Source: Bufo bufo (taxonomy: Eukaryota; Chordata; Amphibia; Anura; Bufonidae). From it: 64,000 nucleotides of DNA. The stretch covers positions 62,527,371-62,591,370 of the forward strand of contig NC_053393.1 of NCBI RefSeq assembly GCF_905171765.1, given 5' to 3'. Shown one piece after another: positions 32,647 to 43,521 of the stretch. Position 1 is the first letter of the stretch. Every line of letters begins with the position of its first letter. The notes below the pieces were generated by a model, which saw nothing but the letters and a program-made list of their open reading frames with translations, was not told the DNA's origin and did not search any database. Both the position numbers and the translations under genes were made by a program.

Positions 32647-33866
32647 GTGCTGCACATGGGCCTAGTCAAAAAACCCAGTGTCAGGCATTTCTGGAGTGGG
32701 GGCGTCCTCTACCAGACCCCACTTTACAGTACGGCTATGACACGTACCCGGTTGGAGGCCATCCGGAAATGCCTGCATTATGCAGATAATGCAGCATGTC
32801 CCTCCCAAGGTGATCCTGCCTATGACCGCCTGTACAAAATCAGGCCGGTCATCGATCACTTCGGGGCCAAATTTTTGGAGGCCTATGTACCTGGAAGGGA
32901 GGTCGCAGTTGATGAGTCTCTCATTACTTTCAAGGGGAGACTCATTTTCCGCCAGTATGTTTCCTCTAAGCGGGTGAGGTATGGCATGAAGCTGTACAAA
33001 CTTTCTGAGAGTACCTCAGGGTACACTTACAAGTTTTGTGTGTACGAGGGGCTAGATTCCCGTATTGAACCACCAGAATGTCCCCCACTCTGGGTGTTAG
33101 CGGGAGACTTGTGTGGGACCTTATACACCCACTACTAGATAAAGGTTACCACCTGTACGTGGATAACTTTTATACTAGTTTCCCCTTGTTCCAGTCCCTC
33201 GCCGCCAGATCCACGTCCGCTTGTGGGACTGTGCGGAAAAATCAACGCGGCCTCCCTACCCACCCCTTCCAGATACCTATCCCCAGGGATGAGACCCGTG
33301 CCCTTACCAGTGGAAACCTGTTGCTGGTCACATATAAGGACAAGAGGGATGTCCTTGTACTGTCCACAATTCATGGTAACGGCATCACCCCTGTCCCTGT
33401 GTGAGGTACCGCGGCAATGGTCCTCAAGCCCGATTGTATCATCGACTACCATCGGCATATGGGAGGAGTTGATTTCTCTGATCAAGTCCTCAAGCCATAA
33501 AATGCCATGCTCAAAACCCGGGCATGGTACAAAAAAGTTGCGTTCTACTTGGTACAGGTTGCCTTGTACAACTCTTTTGTGCTGTCCCAGAGCGCTGCCA
33601 ACATAGGGAAATTCCTTCAGTTCTATGAGGCAGTCCTCAAGGCCCTGATCTTTTCTGACTGGGAAAGAGCAGGCCGGAGTACATCGGGAACTGGAGGCGC
33701 CCGGATAGTCCCTGGCCAACACTTTCCAGGTGTGGTCCCCCATACTGGAATGAAGAGACGGTCCCAAAAAAAGTGCAGAGTGTGTAACAGGAGGGGGATA
33801 CGGAAGGACACCACTCAGTGTGACACGTGCCCCGATCATCTGGGCCTCTGCATTGACGGGCAATAA
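32647..33866 (+). pseudogene. piggyBac transposase, N-truncated and broken (DDD residues retained)
   Basis: Cut-and-paste transposase for TTAA sites. Visible: RLEAIRKCLHYADN (insertion-domain start), VDESLITFKGR (first catalytic Asp), YVDNFYTSF (second Asp), HMGGVDFSDQ (third Asp), and a C-terminal cysteine-rich zinc-binding tail CRVCNRRGIRKDTTQCDTCP. The roughly 150 N-terminal residues are gone. A frameshift falls near 33080-33090, TGA at 33402-33404 probably replaces an Arg CGA, and TAA at 33496-33498 replaces a Tyr after LKP. Otherwise the frame reads to TAA at 33864-33866. Confidence 0.92.
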
Positions 33867-35224
33867 ATATAGAGTTTTGTTTGGCTGTTAACCCTTGCTT
33901 TGTTACTGGAAAAAATGGATTAAAATGGAAAATTTGCCAAAAAATTGAAATTCTCAAATTTTATCTCCATTTGCCAATAACTCTTGTGGAACACCTGAAG
34001 GGTTAACAAAGTTTGTAAAATCAGTTTTGAAAAACCTTGAGGTGTGTAGTTTCTTAGATGGGGTCACTTTTATGGAGTTTCTACTCTAGGGGTGCATCAG
34101 GGGGGCTTCAAATGGGATATGGTGTAAATAAACCAGTCCAGCAAAATCCGCCTTCCAAAAACCACACGGCGCACCTTACCCTCTACGCACTATTGTGTGC
34201 CGTACAGTAGTTTACGGCCACATATAGGGTGTTTCTGCAAACTACAGAATCAGGCCAATAAATATAGTGTTTTGTTTGGCTGTTAACCCTTGCTTTGTTA
34301 CTGTAAAAAATGTATTAAAATGGAAAATTTTCCAAAAAATCGAAATTCTGAAATTTTATCTCCATATGCCAATAACTCTTGTGGAACACCTGAAGGGTTA
34401 ATGATGTTTGTAAAAGTTTTGAATAGCTTGAGGGGTGTATTTTCTAGAATGGGGTCATTTTTGGGTGGTTTCTATTGTGTAAGCCTCACAAAGTGACCTG
34501 AATTGGTCCTTAAAAAGAGGGTTTTTGAAAAATTTCAAGATTTTCTTCTAAACTTCTAAGCCTTGTAACGTCCCCAAAAAATAAAATGTCATTCCCAAAA
34601 TGATCCAAACATAAAGTAGACATATGGGGAATGTAAAGTAGTAACTATTTTTGGAGGTATTACTATGTATTATAGAAGTAGAGAAATTGAAACTTGGAAA
34701 TTTGCTAATTTTTCCAAAATTTTGGTTAATTTGTTTTTTTTTTATAAATAAAAATGTTTTTTTTTACTCCATTTTACCAGTGCCATGAAGTACAATATGT
34801 GATGAAAAAACAATCTCAGAATGGCCTGGATAAGTAAAAGCGGTTTAAAGTTATTCACACATAAAATGACACTGGTCAGATTTGCAAAAAATGGCCTGGT
34901 CCTTAAGGTGAAATATGACCGTGTCCTTAAGGAATTATACCCCATTGACTTGCATTGTGGGTCATGATGGATCCGTTTTGCTCTGCATCCCTTGATGGAA
35001 AGAAAACCCCAGCATGCTGCGGTTTGCTCTCCGGCATGTGAACGCAACCAAACGGAACGGAATGCATTTTGGAGCATTCTGTTTTGTTCAGTTACATTTT
35101 GCCCCCATTGACAATGAATGGGGACAAAACGGAAGTGTTATTTTCTAGTATTGAGACCATATGACAGATCTTAATACCGGAAAATAAAAACACTAGTGTG
35201 AAAGTAGCCTAACATATTAATTCC

Positions 35225-36722
35225 ATACCTACTTGAAAGGCTTCGTACTTATTTACTAAACTTGATCTTAGAGGAGCATATAACCTTGTCCGAATTCGTC
35301 CAGAAGAGTAATGAAAGAATGCCTTTATAACACGGTTTGGTCATTTTGAGTATCTTGTCATGCCTTTTGGACTTTGTAATGCCCAGCCACTTTCCAACCC
35401 TTTATCAATAATGTTTTCAGGGATATGCTGGATCAATTTGTAATTGTTTACTTGGAAGATATCTTAATCTTTTTTTTAGAAAACTTAGAACAACATCACA
35501 AACACGTCTGCAATGTTTTGCAAAGGCTTCGAGAACACTGTTTATACATCAAACTTGAGAAATGTGAATTTGAGCAGACAACCATTCAATTTCTTGAATA
35601 CATTATCTCCCCGGAAGGTTTGAGGATGGATCCTAGAAAGATCAAGGCTGTAGTGGAGTGGCCAATTTCAAGAAATGAAAAAGATGTACAGAGATTTATT
35701 GGCTTTGCCAACTTCTATAGAAAATTAATTCAAAAATTTTCCAAGATCATTGCACCAATTACACTAACTAAGAAGGCAGTACATTTTGATTGGACATCAG
35801 AGGCTCAGGAGGCTTTCAATAAACTTAAGACTCTCTTCACATCTGCACTGATACTAATTCACCCAAATCCAGAACTACCATTTACTGTTGATGTTGAAGC
35901 ATCTGATTCTGCAGTAGGAGCAGTCCTGTCGCAGCGGTCTGGAGATGTTGTTGCATTCTTGTGCCTATTTTTCTCGACAAATGTCCTCATCTGAAAGAAA
36001 CTATGATATCGGAAATAAAGAACTGCTAGCAATTAAAAGTGCATTTTCTGAGTGGAGGCATCTCTTGGCGGGAGCTACCAATCCTATAACTGTGCTGACT
36101 GATCATAAGAATCTCGAATTTATCCGTAGTGCCAAAAGACTATCTTCCAGACAAGCATGATGGAGTTTATTCTTTACTCTGTTTAATTTTATTATCACCT
36201 ACCGGCCTGGATCAAAAAACAGTAAAGTAGATGCTTTATCTAGGATGTTTTCTGAGCCTACACAGAAAGACAAAGGCCAAACAAAAATTTTATCTGAAAA
36301 GAACTTTATAGGGACCACTCATTCAAGGGAGCTCTTGAGTTTAAGAATGGATATGAAAATGATTCCTTTATTAGTCATCCTACAAGGAATGTCAATCTCT
36401 GCTTAAAAAATGGTTACTGGATGCAACTGGATAATCAATTATATGTACCAGAAACAGCTTGACTTGATGTTCTGAAATGAATCCATGATTGTAAGCTGGC
36501 TGGACATTTGGGCATTAAAAAGACTTAAAAACTTCTATCCCGTTCTTTTTGGTGGCCAAGTTATAAGAAGGATGTCAAAAGATATGTTTTCTCATGCTTG
36601 ATTTGTGCTCACAATAAGACTCCACGCTCTTCTCCTTTAGGTTTGTTACAGCCACTTACTGTTCATTCTCGTCCTTGGGGCTCAGTCTGAATGGATTTTG
36701 TGGTTGATCTACCTCCTTCTAA
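35225..36722 (+). pseudogene. gypsy retrotransposon remnant 3, RT to integrase start
   Basis: From [13 protein letters not shown] (35260) through YLEDIL (YLDD with Asp to Glu, 35450), FIGFANFYRKLI, RNase H ([15 protein letters not shown], 36100), the KVDALSRMF region (36220) and an integrase zinc finger, to MDFVVDLPPSK at 36722. The change of YLDD to YLED is expected to destroy polymerase activity. Several stops and at least two frameshifts (near 35970 and after 36240). A different family from chromoviruses 1 and 2, judging by residues. The right side is cut by the MITE at 36723, and I find no continuation beyond it. Confidence 0.88.
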
Positions 36723-37449
36723 GGCCTCTTTCACACGGGCGTTGCTAGAAAAGGTGCGGGTGCGTTGCGGGAACATGAGCGATTTTTCCGAGCAAGTGCA
36801 AAACATTGTAATGCGTTTTGCACTCGCGTGAGAAAAATTGCGCATGTTTGGTACCCAAACCCGAACTTCTTCACAGAAGTTCGGGCTTGCGATCGGTGTT
36901 CTGTAGATTGTATTATTTTCCCTTATAACATGGTTATAAGGGAAAATAATAGCATTCTGAATACAGAATGCATAGTAAAATAGGGCTGGAGGGGTTTAAA
37001 AAAATAAATAAAAAATTTAACTCACCTTAGTCCACTTGATCGCGCAGCTCGGCTTCTCTTCTGTCTCCTTTGCTGATTGCAGGAAAAGGATGATGATGTC
37101 ACTCCGGTCATCACATGGTCCATCACATGACCATCACCATGGTAAAAGATCATGTGATGGATCATGTGATGACCGAAGTGACATCAACACAGGTCCTTTT
37201 CCTGCAATCAGCAAAGAAGGAGAAAGAAGAGAAGCCGGGCTGCGCGAGCAAGTGGATTAAGGTGAGTTTAATTATTTTTAAAAAAAATTTAACCCCTCCA
37301 GCCCTATTTTACTATGCATTCTGTATTCAGAATGCTATTATTTTCCCTTATAACCATGTTATAAGGGAAAATAATAATGATCGGGTCTCCATCCCGATCG
37401 TCTCCTAGCAACCGTGCGTGAAAATCGCACCGCATCCGCACTTGCTTGC
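36723..37449. mobile_element. PIF/Harbinger-like MITE, right end truncated
   Basis: Left end GGCCTCTTTCACACGGGCG after TAA. The interior is strongly palindromic: 'attattttcccttataacat' at 36911 is repeated inverted near 37340, 'gcattctgaatacagaatgc' likewise, and a 'tcaccatggt..atcatgtgat' hairpin lies at 37100-37170. The full copy at 62693-63649 shows that about 200 bp of the right end is missing here. Confidence 0.75.
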
Positions 37450-37601
37450 TTTCACTTTAAGTGGCCCAGGTGAGCTCAGCTACCTATTCTTTTTTTGTGT
37501 AAGTTCCCTATCAGTATGTCTTTGGATATGGGAAAGATGGAGAACGTGTCCAAAATAAAAAAAATTAGAATGCATTACTCTATGCCTTAATAAACGTGTA
37601 A

Positions 37602-37905
37602 GGGCTCATGCACACAAACGTATTTCCTTTCCGTGTCCATTCAGTTTTTTTGCGGCCCGTATACAGAACCAATAATTTCAATGGGTCCGCAAAACAATGG
37701 AAGGTACTCTGTGTGCATTCCGTTTCCGTATTTCCGTTCAGCAAAAAAATTGAACGTTACATTACAGACAAGGATAGTACTGTTCTATCAGGGGCCAGCT
37801 GCTCCGATCCGCAAAATACGAAAGGCACATGGATGTCATCAGTATTTTTTGCAGATCCGTTTTTTTTGTGGTCCACAAAATATATACGGTCCTGTGAATA
37901 CGGCC
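37602..37905. mobile_element. MITE of the 9005/10693 family
   Basis: Starts GGGCTCATGCACACAAACGT and ends CGGCC, TAA following. Internal blocks 'ggaaggtactctgtgtgcat' and 'ggggccagctg' are shared with 9005-10682 and 10693-11000. Confidence 0.7.
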
Positions 37906-38139
37906 TAATTCATTAAGAGACAGATGCCTCTTAACAAGTCAGGCGCATCTCTGCCCTGCCATGTGCCAGAAAGTGAAGTCTACGCCAGCTACAGACGAAA
38001 GTTATGCTAAATGTGGTGGGCAGCGTGAAGCCCCGTCCCTCCCGATAAGCCATTCGCCTTTTCTCAGCACTTCAGAAAAGTGCTGAGAAGCTCAAAAAGT
38101 TGCAAATTATGGTGCACACATGGCATATGCCTTAGAGCA

Positions 38140-38983
38140 GGTTTGCATTGGTGTTAGGGAATTCCGTTATAGTTTCCTTTATAACAGAGTTTTAACAGGA
38201 TTTTAGGACTGAATGCAAAATGGAAACCTTTAAGAGGCATTCCGTTTTGCTCCATCCTAATACTTGAAGAATACTTGTCTATGGGGACTGTAAGAAGGTA
38301 CCTGGAATCATCGTGAATAGAAGGTATGTGTCACAAGATTCCTGGCCTCGGTGAAGTAAGAGCCAGTATTTTATGTGTCAGCAGCAGCTATTGCTAATTG
38401 ACACCTTGAGATTTAGCATGGCTGTCATAGCTGATCCGGGACGGCTCTTACTGGGAGTAGTCAAAGTGCTGGGTGGGTGACTACTCCCCATGTTCAAGGC
38501 CGGGTTCTGCCAGGCATAAAAAAGCAGCCAGCACTGCCAGGTGTGAATTTACCTCCCTCTGACAGTAGAGCTCAGGAGTCTGTGTGCTGTGAACTGAGGG
38601 ATGTGCTGGGATTTGAGGTTTGAGCTGAGCTGGAGGAATCAGGCCCCTCTAAAGGCGTGTGAATTAACATCTAGGAGAAAAGGTGACTTTTATTGTTTAT
38701 GGACTTTCCTTGTGTGTGAACAAACACCAAGCCACCTGCGATTTGTGATACACCTTATCTGCATTTTGTTATACAGCAATGTGTGAATAAACACCGCTGT
38801 CTTATTCAAGAACTGTGTACTTTGCCTCTATACGGCATCCGCTAGTTCTAACTACCAGAGCAAATCCCCACAGGATACATAACGGTTCAGTTTGGTTCCT
38901 ATATACATGACAAAAAAATAGCCCTGTCGATAACTCTGTTATAACGGAATATATAAAATAATTCCCTAACGCCAATGCGAACC
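38140..38983. mobile_element. TIR element 'gcattggtgttagggaattc'
   Basis: 'tgcattggtgttagggaatt' (38144) and 'aattccctaacgccaatgc' (38959-38977) form inverted ends, continued by 'ccgttatag'/'ataacgg' pairing. Class unknown. A possible solo LTR lies inside. Confidence 0.6.
38328..38872 (+). repeat. possible solo LTR
   Basis: Starts TGTGTCACAAG and ends CCCCACA. It contains 'gcataaaaaag' (TATA-like, 38515) and 'gtgaataaacac' (poly(A)-like, 38783) in the expected order. No clear 5-bp target duplication (aggta against ggata), so the call is uncertain. Confidence 0.4.
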
Positions 38984-38984
38984 C

Positions 38985-39104
38985 GCACACAGAGAAACTT
39001 CAGTTTTTTTGGCGGACCCATTGAAATGAATGGCTTCGTATACGGTCCACAAAAAAAACGTAACGTACATGGAATGAAAATACGTTCCTGTGCATGAGGC
39101 CTTA
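38985..39104. mobile_element. truncated MITE of the 9005 family
   Basis: Right half only: 'cccattgaaatgaatggctt', 'cgtatacggtccacaaaaaa', ending 'tgcatgaggcc' with TTA after it. Confidence 0.6.
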
Positions 39105-39829
39105 GGAGCATCTCACACCAGCGCAGGGACGTCAAGACTGGCGTATGGATCCGCCAGTCTTGATAAATGTCCCTCAATATCTTTTGTTCTACTAGTGAGC
39201 CACCCATCTTTTAGGATTTAAAGGAAATGTGGAACATGTTTTTCCTGCTAGTTAAAACCAGATAGGGACACATATTCTTTTTTTCTAATCTGTCTTTATT
39301 TTGAATGCAGATTTTTTATTTATTTTTTGCTTTAACGTGAACGTGCAGCCATCTTGCCTCAGCTGTTCTTAACAGCATTTAGAGATATGCTTTATGCTTT
39401 ACAGCAGCTACAGGGAGCCACAATGGTCAGGAGGGGACCTTACTGACTTCTACAGGAGAGTTTTCTAGGCATACTCTAAGACCTGTGTAGAGGTCAGTAG
39501 GGAGCTGATAAGCTGTGACATCAACTATTGTGAACAATGGATCCTGTGTTATATGTATATATAGGTGATATGTGTCTTTACAATCCTGTCTGTAATGATA
39601 AGTAGATAACTGCAGTGAAGCGATCTGTACAGACCAAGAAGTGGTGCCTATTAGCGACCAGTCCGAAAATGGCAGGATTTCATGTTATTGGTTTTTTTTA
39701 TATACAGATATTGACATGGTAAATGAAAAATAACCACCAAAAATTCTTTAAACATATGTTTAACATAAAAATGTGATTTAAACAATAGGTTATTTTCTGA
39801 TACACATTCCCTTTAAGGAATGACAATTT
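39105..39829. other. no recognisable gene or repeat
   Basis: AT-rich sequence with a short perfect inverted motif near 39133-39165 ('caagactggcg...cgccagtcttg'). Otherwise nothing supported. Confidence 0.5.
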
Positions 39830-40308
39830 GCTTGGTTGTCAGTTACAGAGGGAGCTGCAGACAGTGGAGTAGGCCCAGGAAGAGTTCCGTCCTGTAAGGC
39901 AGATGTACAAGATGACGACGTTGAACTGCATCACCATGCTGTGACAAGTAGCTGCAGGGAGCGGTGAGATATGGATAAAAAGGGAGGTTCGGTGCCAATA
40001 GCGGAGAATGCAGATGAGAGCAACTATTAGAGTTGTTATTGCTCTGGGCAATGATTAGGCCTGGGTCCTGTTACTCATGGGAGGATTCTGATGTGCTGGG
40101 AGCCAGAGTAGGCTGGAGTATCAAGAGCAGAGACGGACTGAAGTCTGAGAGGTGACATGGGGCCTGAGGAGGGCCGTGCAGAGGGTTATCATGAAAGCGA
40201 TCTGATGATCGAAACGTGTTGACTATCGTAAAATATCAGGGAACTTTTTAAAATAAAATGAAATAAGTATCAAGATTGCCGGACAACTTTTTCTGTGGAC
40301 TACGACTA
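39830..40308 (+). mobile_element. possible Penelope-like 3' relic with degenerate hammerhead motif
   Basis: CTGATGA at 40202-40208 is followed two bases later by GAAA at 40211-40214 and then 'cgtgttgac'. Flanking 'cgat' (40198-40201) and 'atcg' could form stem I. Stem II is reduced to two bases, so the ribozyme would be inactive. No protein frame is seen nearby. Confidence 0.35.
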
Positions 40309-40377
40309 GAGATGAGCAAAGTTGTTAAAAATTCGATTCATCTGCTTCAACAAATTTTCCAAAAATACTTGTTTTGT

Positions 40378-40748
40378 GACATATTTGAAGGAAAGAAGGT
40401 TTGTACACAAACATAGAAGAGGATTCTTTACGGTAAGAGCAGTGAGACTATGGAACTCTCTGCCTGAGGAGTTGGTGATGGTGAGTACAATAAAGGAATT
40501 CAAGAGGGGCCTGGATGTATTTCTGGAGTGTAATAATATTACAGGCTATAGCTACTAGAGAGGGGTCGTTGATCCAGGGAGTTATTCTGATTGCCTGATT
40601 GGAGTCAGGAAGGAATTTTTTCCCCTAAAGTGAGGAAAATTGGCTTTTACCTAACAGGTGTTTTTTTTTCCTTCCTCTGGATCAACTTGCAGGATAACAG
40701 GCTGAACTGGATGGACAGATGTCTTTTTTTCAGCCTTATAAACTACTA
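40378..40748 (+). pseudogene. CR1/L2-type LINE 3' end (last codons and 3' UTR)
   Basis: The frame to 40556 ends with a typical non-LTR C-terminus: HKHRRGFFTVRAVRLWNSLP, EELV, IKEFKRGLDVFLE. It is followed by a 3' UTR with 'gtcaggaaggaattttttcc', 'gatcaacttgcaggataaca' and 'ggctgaactggatggacag'. 5'-truncated, as is usual. 40310-40377 upstream is a piece of the 'agagatgagc' MITE family. Confidence 0.8.
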
Positions 40749-40834
40749 GCAGAAGGACTCAGCTTCGCACGGGTATATTTCATCTATTTCATTTAATTTT
40801 TGTGTGTCGTTAAAAGATATTGACAGTATCCACT

Positions 40835-41765
40835 ATAACAGTGCCATCTACAGCCCCCCACCCCTTAACACTGACCCCCCCCACAGTGCCCCGTCTCCTT
40901 AAAATTTGACCTCCACAGCAGCCCACCCCCTTAACTTTGACATTCACAGGGGCCTGCCCCCTTCACAGAGACCTCTACAGCACCCATCCCTTAACACTGA
41001 CCATAGGTTACAGTCCCCTTAACTGACCTCCACCATTACCGACCCACTTAACAGAGACCTCCACAGCGACTGCCCCTTTAAGAGTGCTTGCCACAATATC
41101 CTGCTCCCTTAACATTGACCTCACAGTACCATGCTGCCCCCTTAATAGTGGCCTCCACAGTCCCCTCCTCCCTTAACAGTGACCTCCACAGTGACCTCCC
41201 CTTTAACAGTGACCTTCACAGCGGCCTACCCCCTTAACAGTAACATTCACAGCGCACTCCCCTTTAACAGTAACCTCCACAGTGGCCGCCCCTTTATTAG
41301 TAAACTCCAGAGAACCCTGTCCTGTTAACAGTGATATCCACAATAACCCGCCCCCTTAACAGTGACCTCCACAGAGCTCCATTCCCTTAAAATGTGACCT
41401 TCACAACACCCTACTCCTTTAACACTGACCTCCATAGTGGACCGTCCCCTTAACTGTTACTTCCACCATTCCCTGCCCCCTTAACAGTGCCTGCCCCTTT
41501 AACCTCCACAGCTTTCTGCCTCTTTAACAGTGACCTCCACAGCTTTCTGCCTCTTTAACAGTGACCTCCACAGCTTTCTGCCTCTTTAACAGTGACCTCC
41601 ACAGTGGCTGCCCCATTATTAGTGACCTCCACAGTACCCCATCTCCTTAACAGTAATTTCCACAACACCCTGCCCCCTTAACAGTGGCCTCTACAGCAAT
41701 CTGCCCCTTAACACTGACCTCCATAGCGGACCATCCCCTTAACTGACCTCCATAGCAGCCTGCCC
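40835..41765. repeat. minisatellite of about 30-bp units
   Basis: Roughly 25-30 imperfect units of 'cccttaacagtgacctccac' plus 'agcgcctgccc'. A local run of three near-identical 'ctttctgcctctttaacag' units lies at 41511-41590. Frames here are repeat artefacts. Confidence 0.9.
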
Positions 41766-41995
41766 CTAGGGTGGCTAGAGGTCCGGTTTTAGGCCGGACA
41801 GTCCGGCTTTCAGACTCCCTGTCCTCTGTCCGGTGCAGGGCCTGGACGGACACAGGGATGTCCTTTTGAACAGCTCACTCTCATAAAGCAGCACTGTGCT
41901 GTCTGAGCTACAGGGAGAAAGTCACCCTCCCTTCCACCCCTGCAGCTGACATTTGATTTTTACATTCATTTTTTCAATCCCCGTAGAATGTAGAG
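41766..41995. repeat. unclassified repeat-like segment
   Basis: Contains short inverted motifs around 'ggtccggttttaggccggac' and 'gtccggtg', resembling a transposon end. No second copy in the window. Confidence 0.35.
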
Positions 41996-43172
41996 TGGGA
42001 GGGGGCGTGGCCTAGCCAGGTTTGTGCGCTAACTCACTGGACTATGTGCCATAATAGTATGTCACAGGGGTTAAAGAAGGGAAAAATACAGGTTACTATT
42101 AAAAGACGGAAAGCAGAGATCTTAAAAAACAATAAGGAATTTATACAGAAAGTATTTTGGAAAATGGTATAGCTTTTAATTCTACAACTAATAAGCTTTA
42201 TATGATAAAACTGTTTTATCCCTTTAATAACAGCTCTAAATTATCTGTGACATTTCAGACACCGTATAGAATCATAGCCCATTTTCCCTAATGACACCTA
42301 ATCTTGTTGCATAATGAACAACAAGCGCATTTACAGTGTCAAAATGTAATTCACCCAGAAGCCTGCCCTTACGTAGGACCATGTCTACATTTGAGTAATT
42401 CCGCTAGCATAGGCAGATAATCGTTAAGTAGCAGCGACTGCGCCTTTAACAGATTTACAAGTACATTATAATTAAGCAAAGGTCAGAAGGAGCGCACCAA
42501 TTAAAGGGAACTGTCACTAACATACGCTCAGCAGAAAATAATAATTCCACTGCCGTTACCTTTCTAAGGATTAAGCCGGTGGCTCATGTTCCCGCTAAAT
42601 AAAATCTTACCACTACGTTTAGAAGTAATCCTTAGCATATTGGCTCGAGTCATTTGGCGTTCTCATTATTTTGTCACTAAATTCATCACATTAAAGAAAA
42701 GGAAATCCAGGGACAGCAAATGAAATTATGAATTATGAAATTCCATTATTTTTCAAATTGCATCTATACTGAAGCAAAGTCACAGTGATGACTCAGCTGG
42801 AAAGGTTTGTTTACTTGGAACTTGGGTCAACTTTCTTTTACTTTTAAACTTTTTTAATGTTTGCTACAGGGATAATCCTATTTAATTACATTTGCAGCAA
42901 GATGTGTTGCACATAGTAAAATTCTATTACTACTGTTATGCTGAACTAGTGGATTTGCATGACAGCTGGATATTTTTAATATCTAATCAAACTTTTGGAC
43001 AAAATGATCCTGTCTAGGGCAGTTCAACTCTTGTGTGCTCTGCAGGGCTAGACTGACACACCGGAATACCAGAGGATCCTCAGGTGTGGAACCCCAAAGG
43101 TCCAGCAGAAGACAACCTATTTAGAGTGGACGGTGGAGTCAAACACATCAAAAAATCATGTGGATTTGGTTA
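41996..43172. other. no gene; longest unique-looking stretch
   Basis: About 1.2 kb of AT-rich sequence without terminal repeats, tandem repeats or coding frames, and with no second copy in this window. It could include conserved non-coding sequence, but nothing visible proves that. Confidence 0.5.
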
Positions 43173-43521
43173 TACAGTCCTGATCAAAAGTTTAAGACCA
43201 CTTGAAAAATGGCAAAAAATCATATTTTACATTGTTGGATCTTAACAAGCTTCCAAGTAGAGCTTCAACATGCAACAAGAAGAAATGAGAGTGAGACAAA
43301 TCATTTTTTGAGCATTCAATTTTTTTTTTATTTCAATTTCTTTATTGATATACAAAACAAATACACAAGATATTCAAGCTTAATATAATTAATGCCATTT
43401 TACCCCCAACCCCCCCCCCCTGTAATGCGTCCACCCCCTCCTCCCCCCCACCCCCCCTAAAGGGCAGAGAAGGAAGGGGAGAAGGAAGAAAGAAAGAGAA
43501 GAGGAAAAAAAAAAATATATA

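Larger units (their letters stand above)
31940..34934 (+). mobile_element. piggyBac transposon with decayed transposase
   Basis: TTAA precedes the left end (31936-31939) and TTAT follows the right (34935-34938), read as a mutated TTAA duplication. Ends CTTCTTAAGGACAC...GTGTCCTTAAGGAA are inverted. Size about 3.0 kb with a transposase remnant at 32647-33866. Its 3' region (33890-34900) contains two near-direct copies of a segment starting 'ttggctgttaacccttgctt' (33881 and 34277). It is the likely autonomous relative of the element at 958-1905. Confidence 0.88.
31732..35209. mobile_element. MITE interrupted by piggyBac
   Basis: Ends GGCTACTTTCACAC...GTGTGAAAGTAGCC, right flank TAA. Outer parts (31732-31935 and 34939-35209) match the uninterrupted 425-bp copy at 51198-51622: 'ggatccgtcatggatc', 'aatacaac.gtctgcatcc', 'gtattatctttaacatagcc', 'ccattgactt'. 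PIF/Harbinger-like by end sequence and 3-bp flanks; tentative. Confidence 0.75.

Noticed and set aside
32647..33866. Domesticated piggyBac-derived host gene
   Set aside because: The frame is broken by one frameshift and two stops, lacks the N-terminus, and is still enclosed by its terminal repeats.
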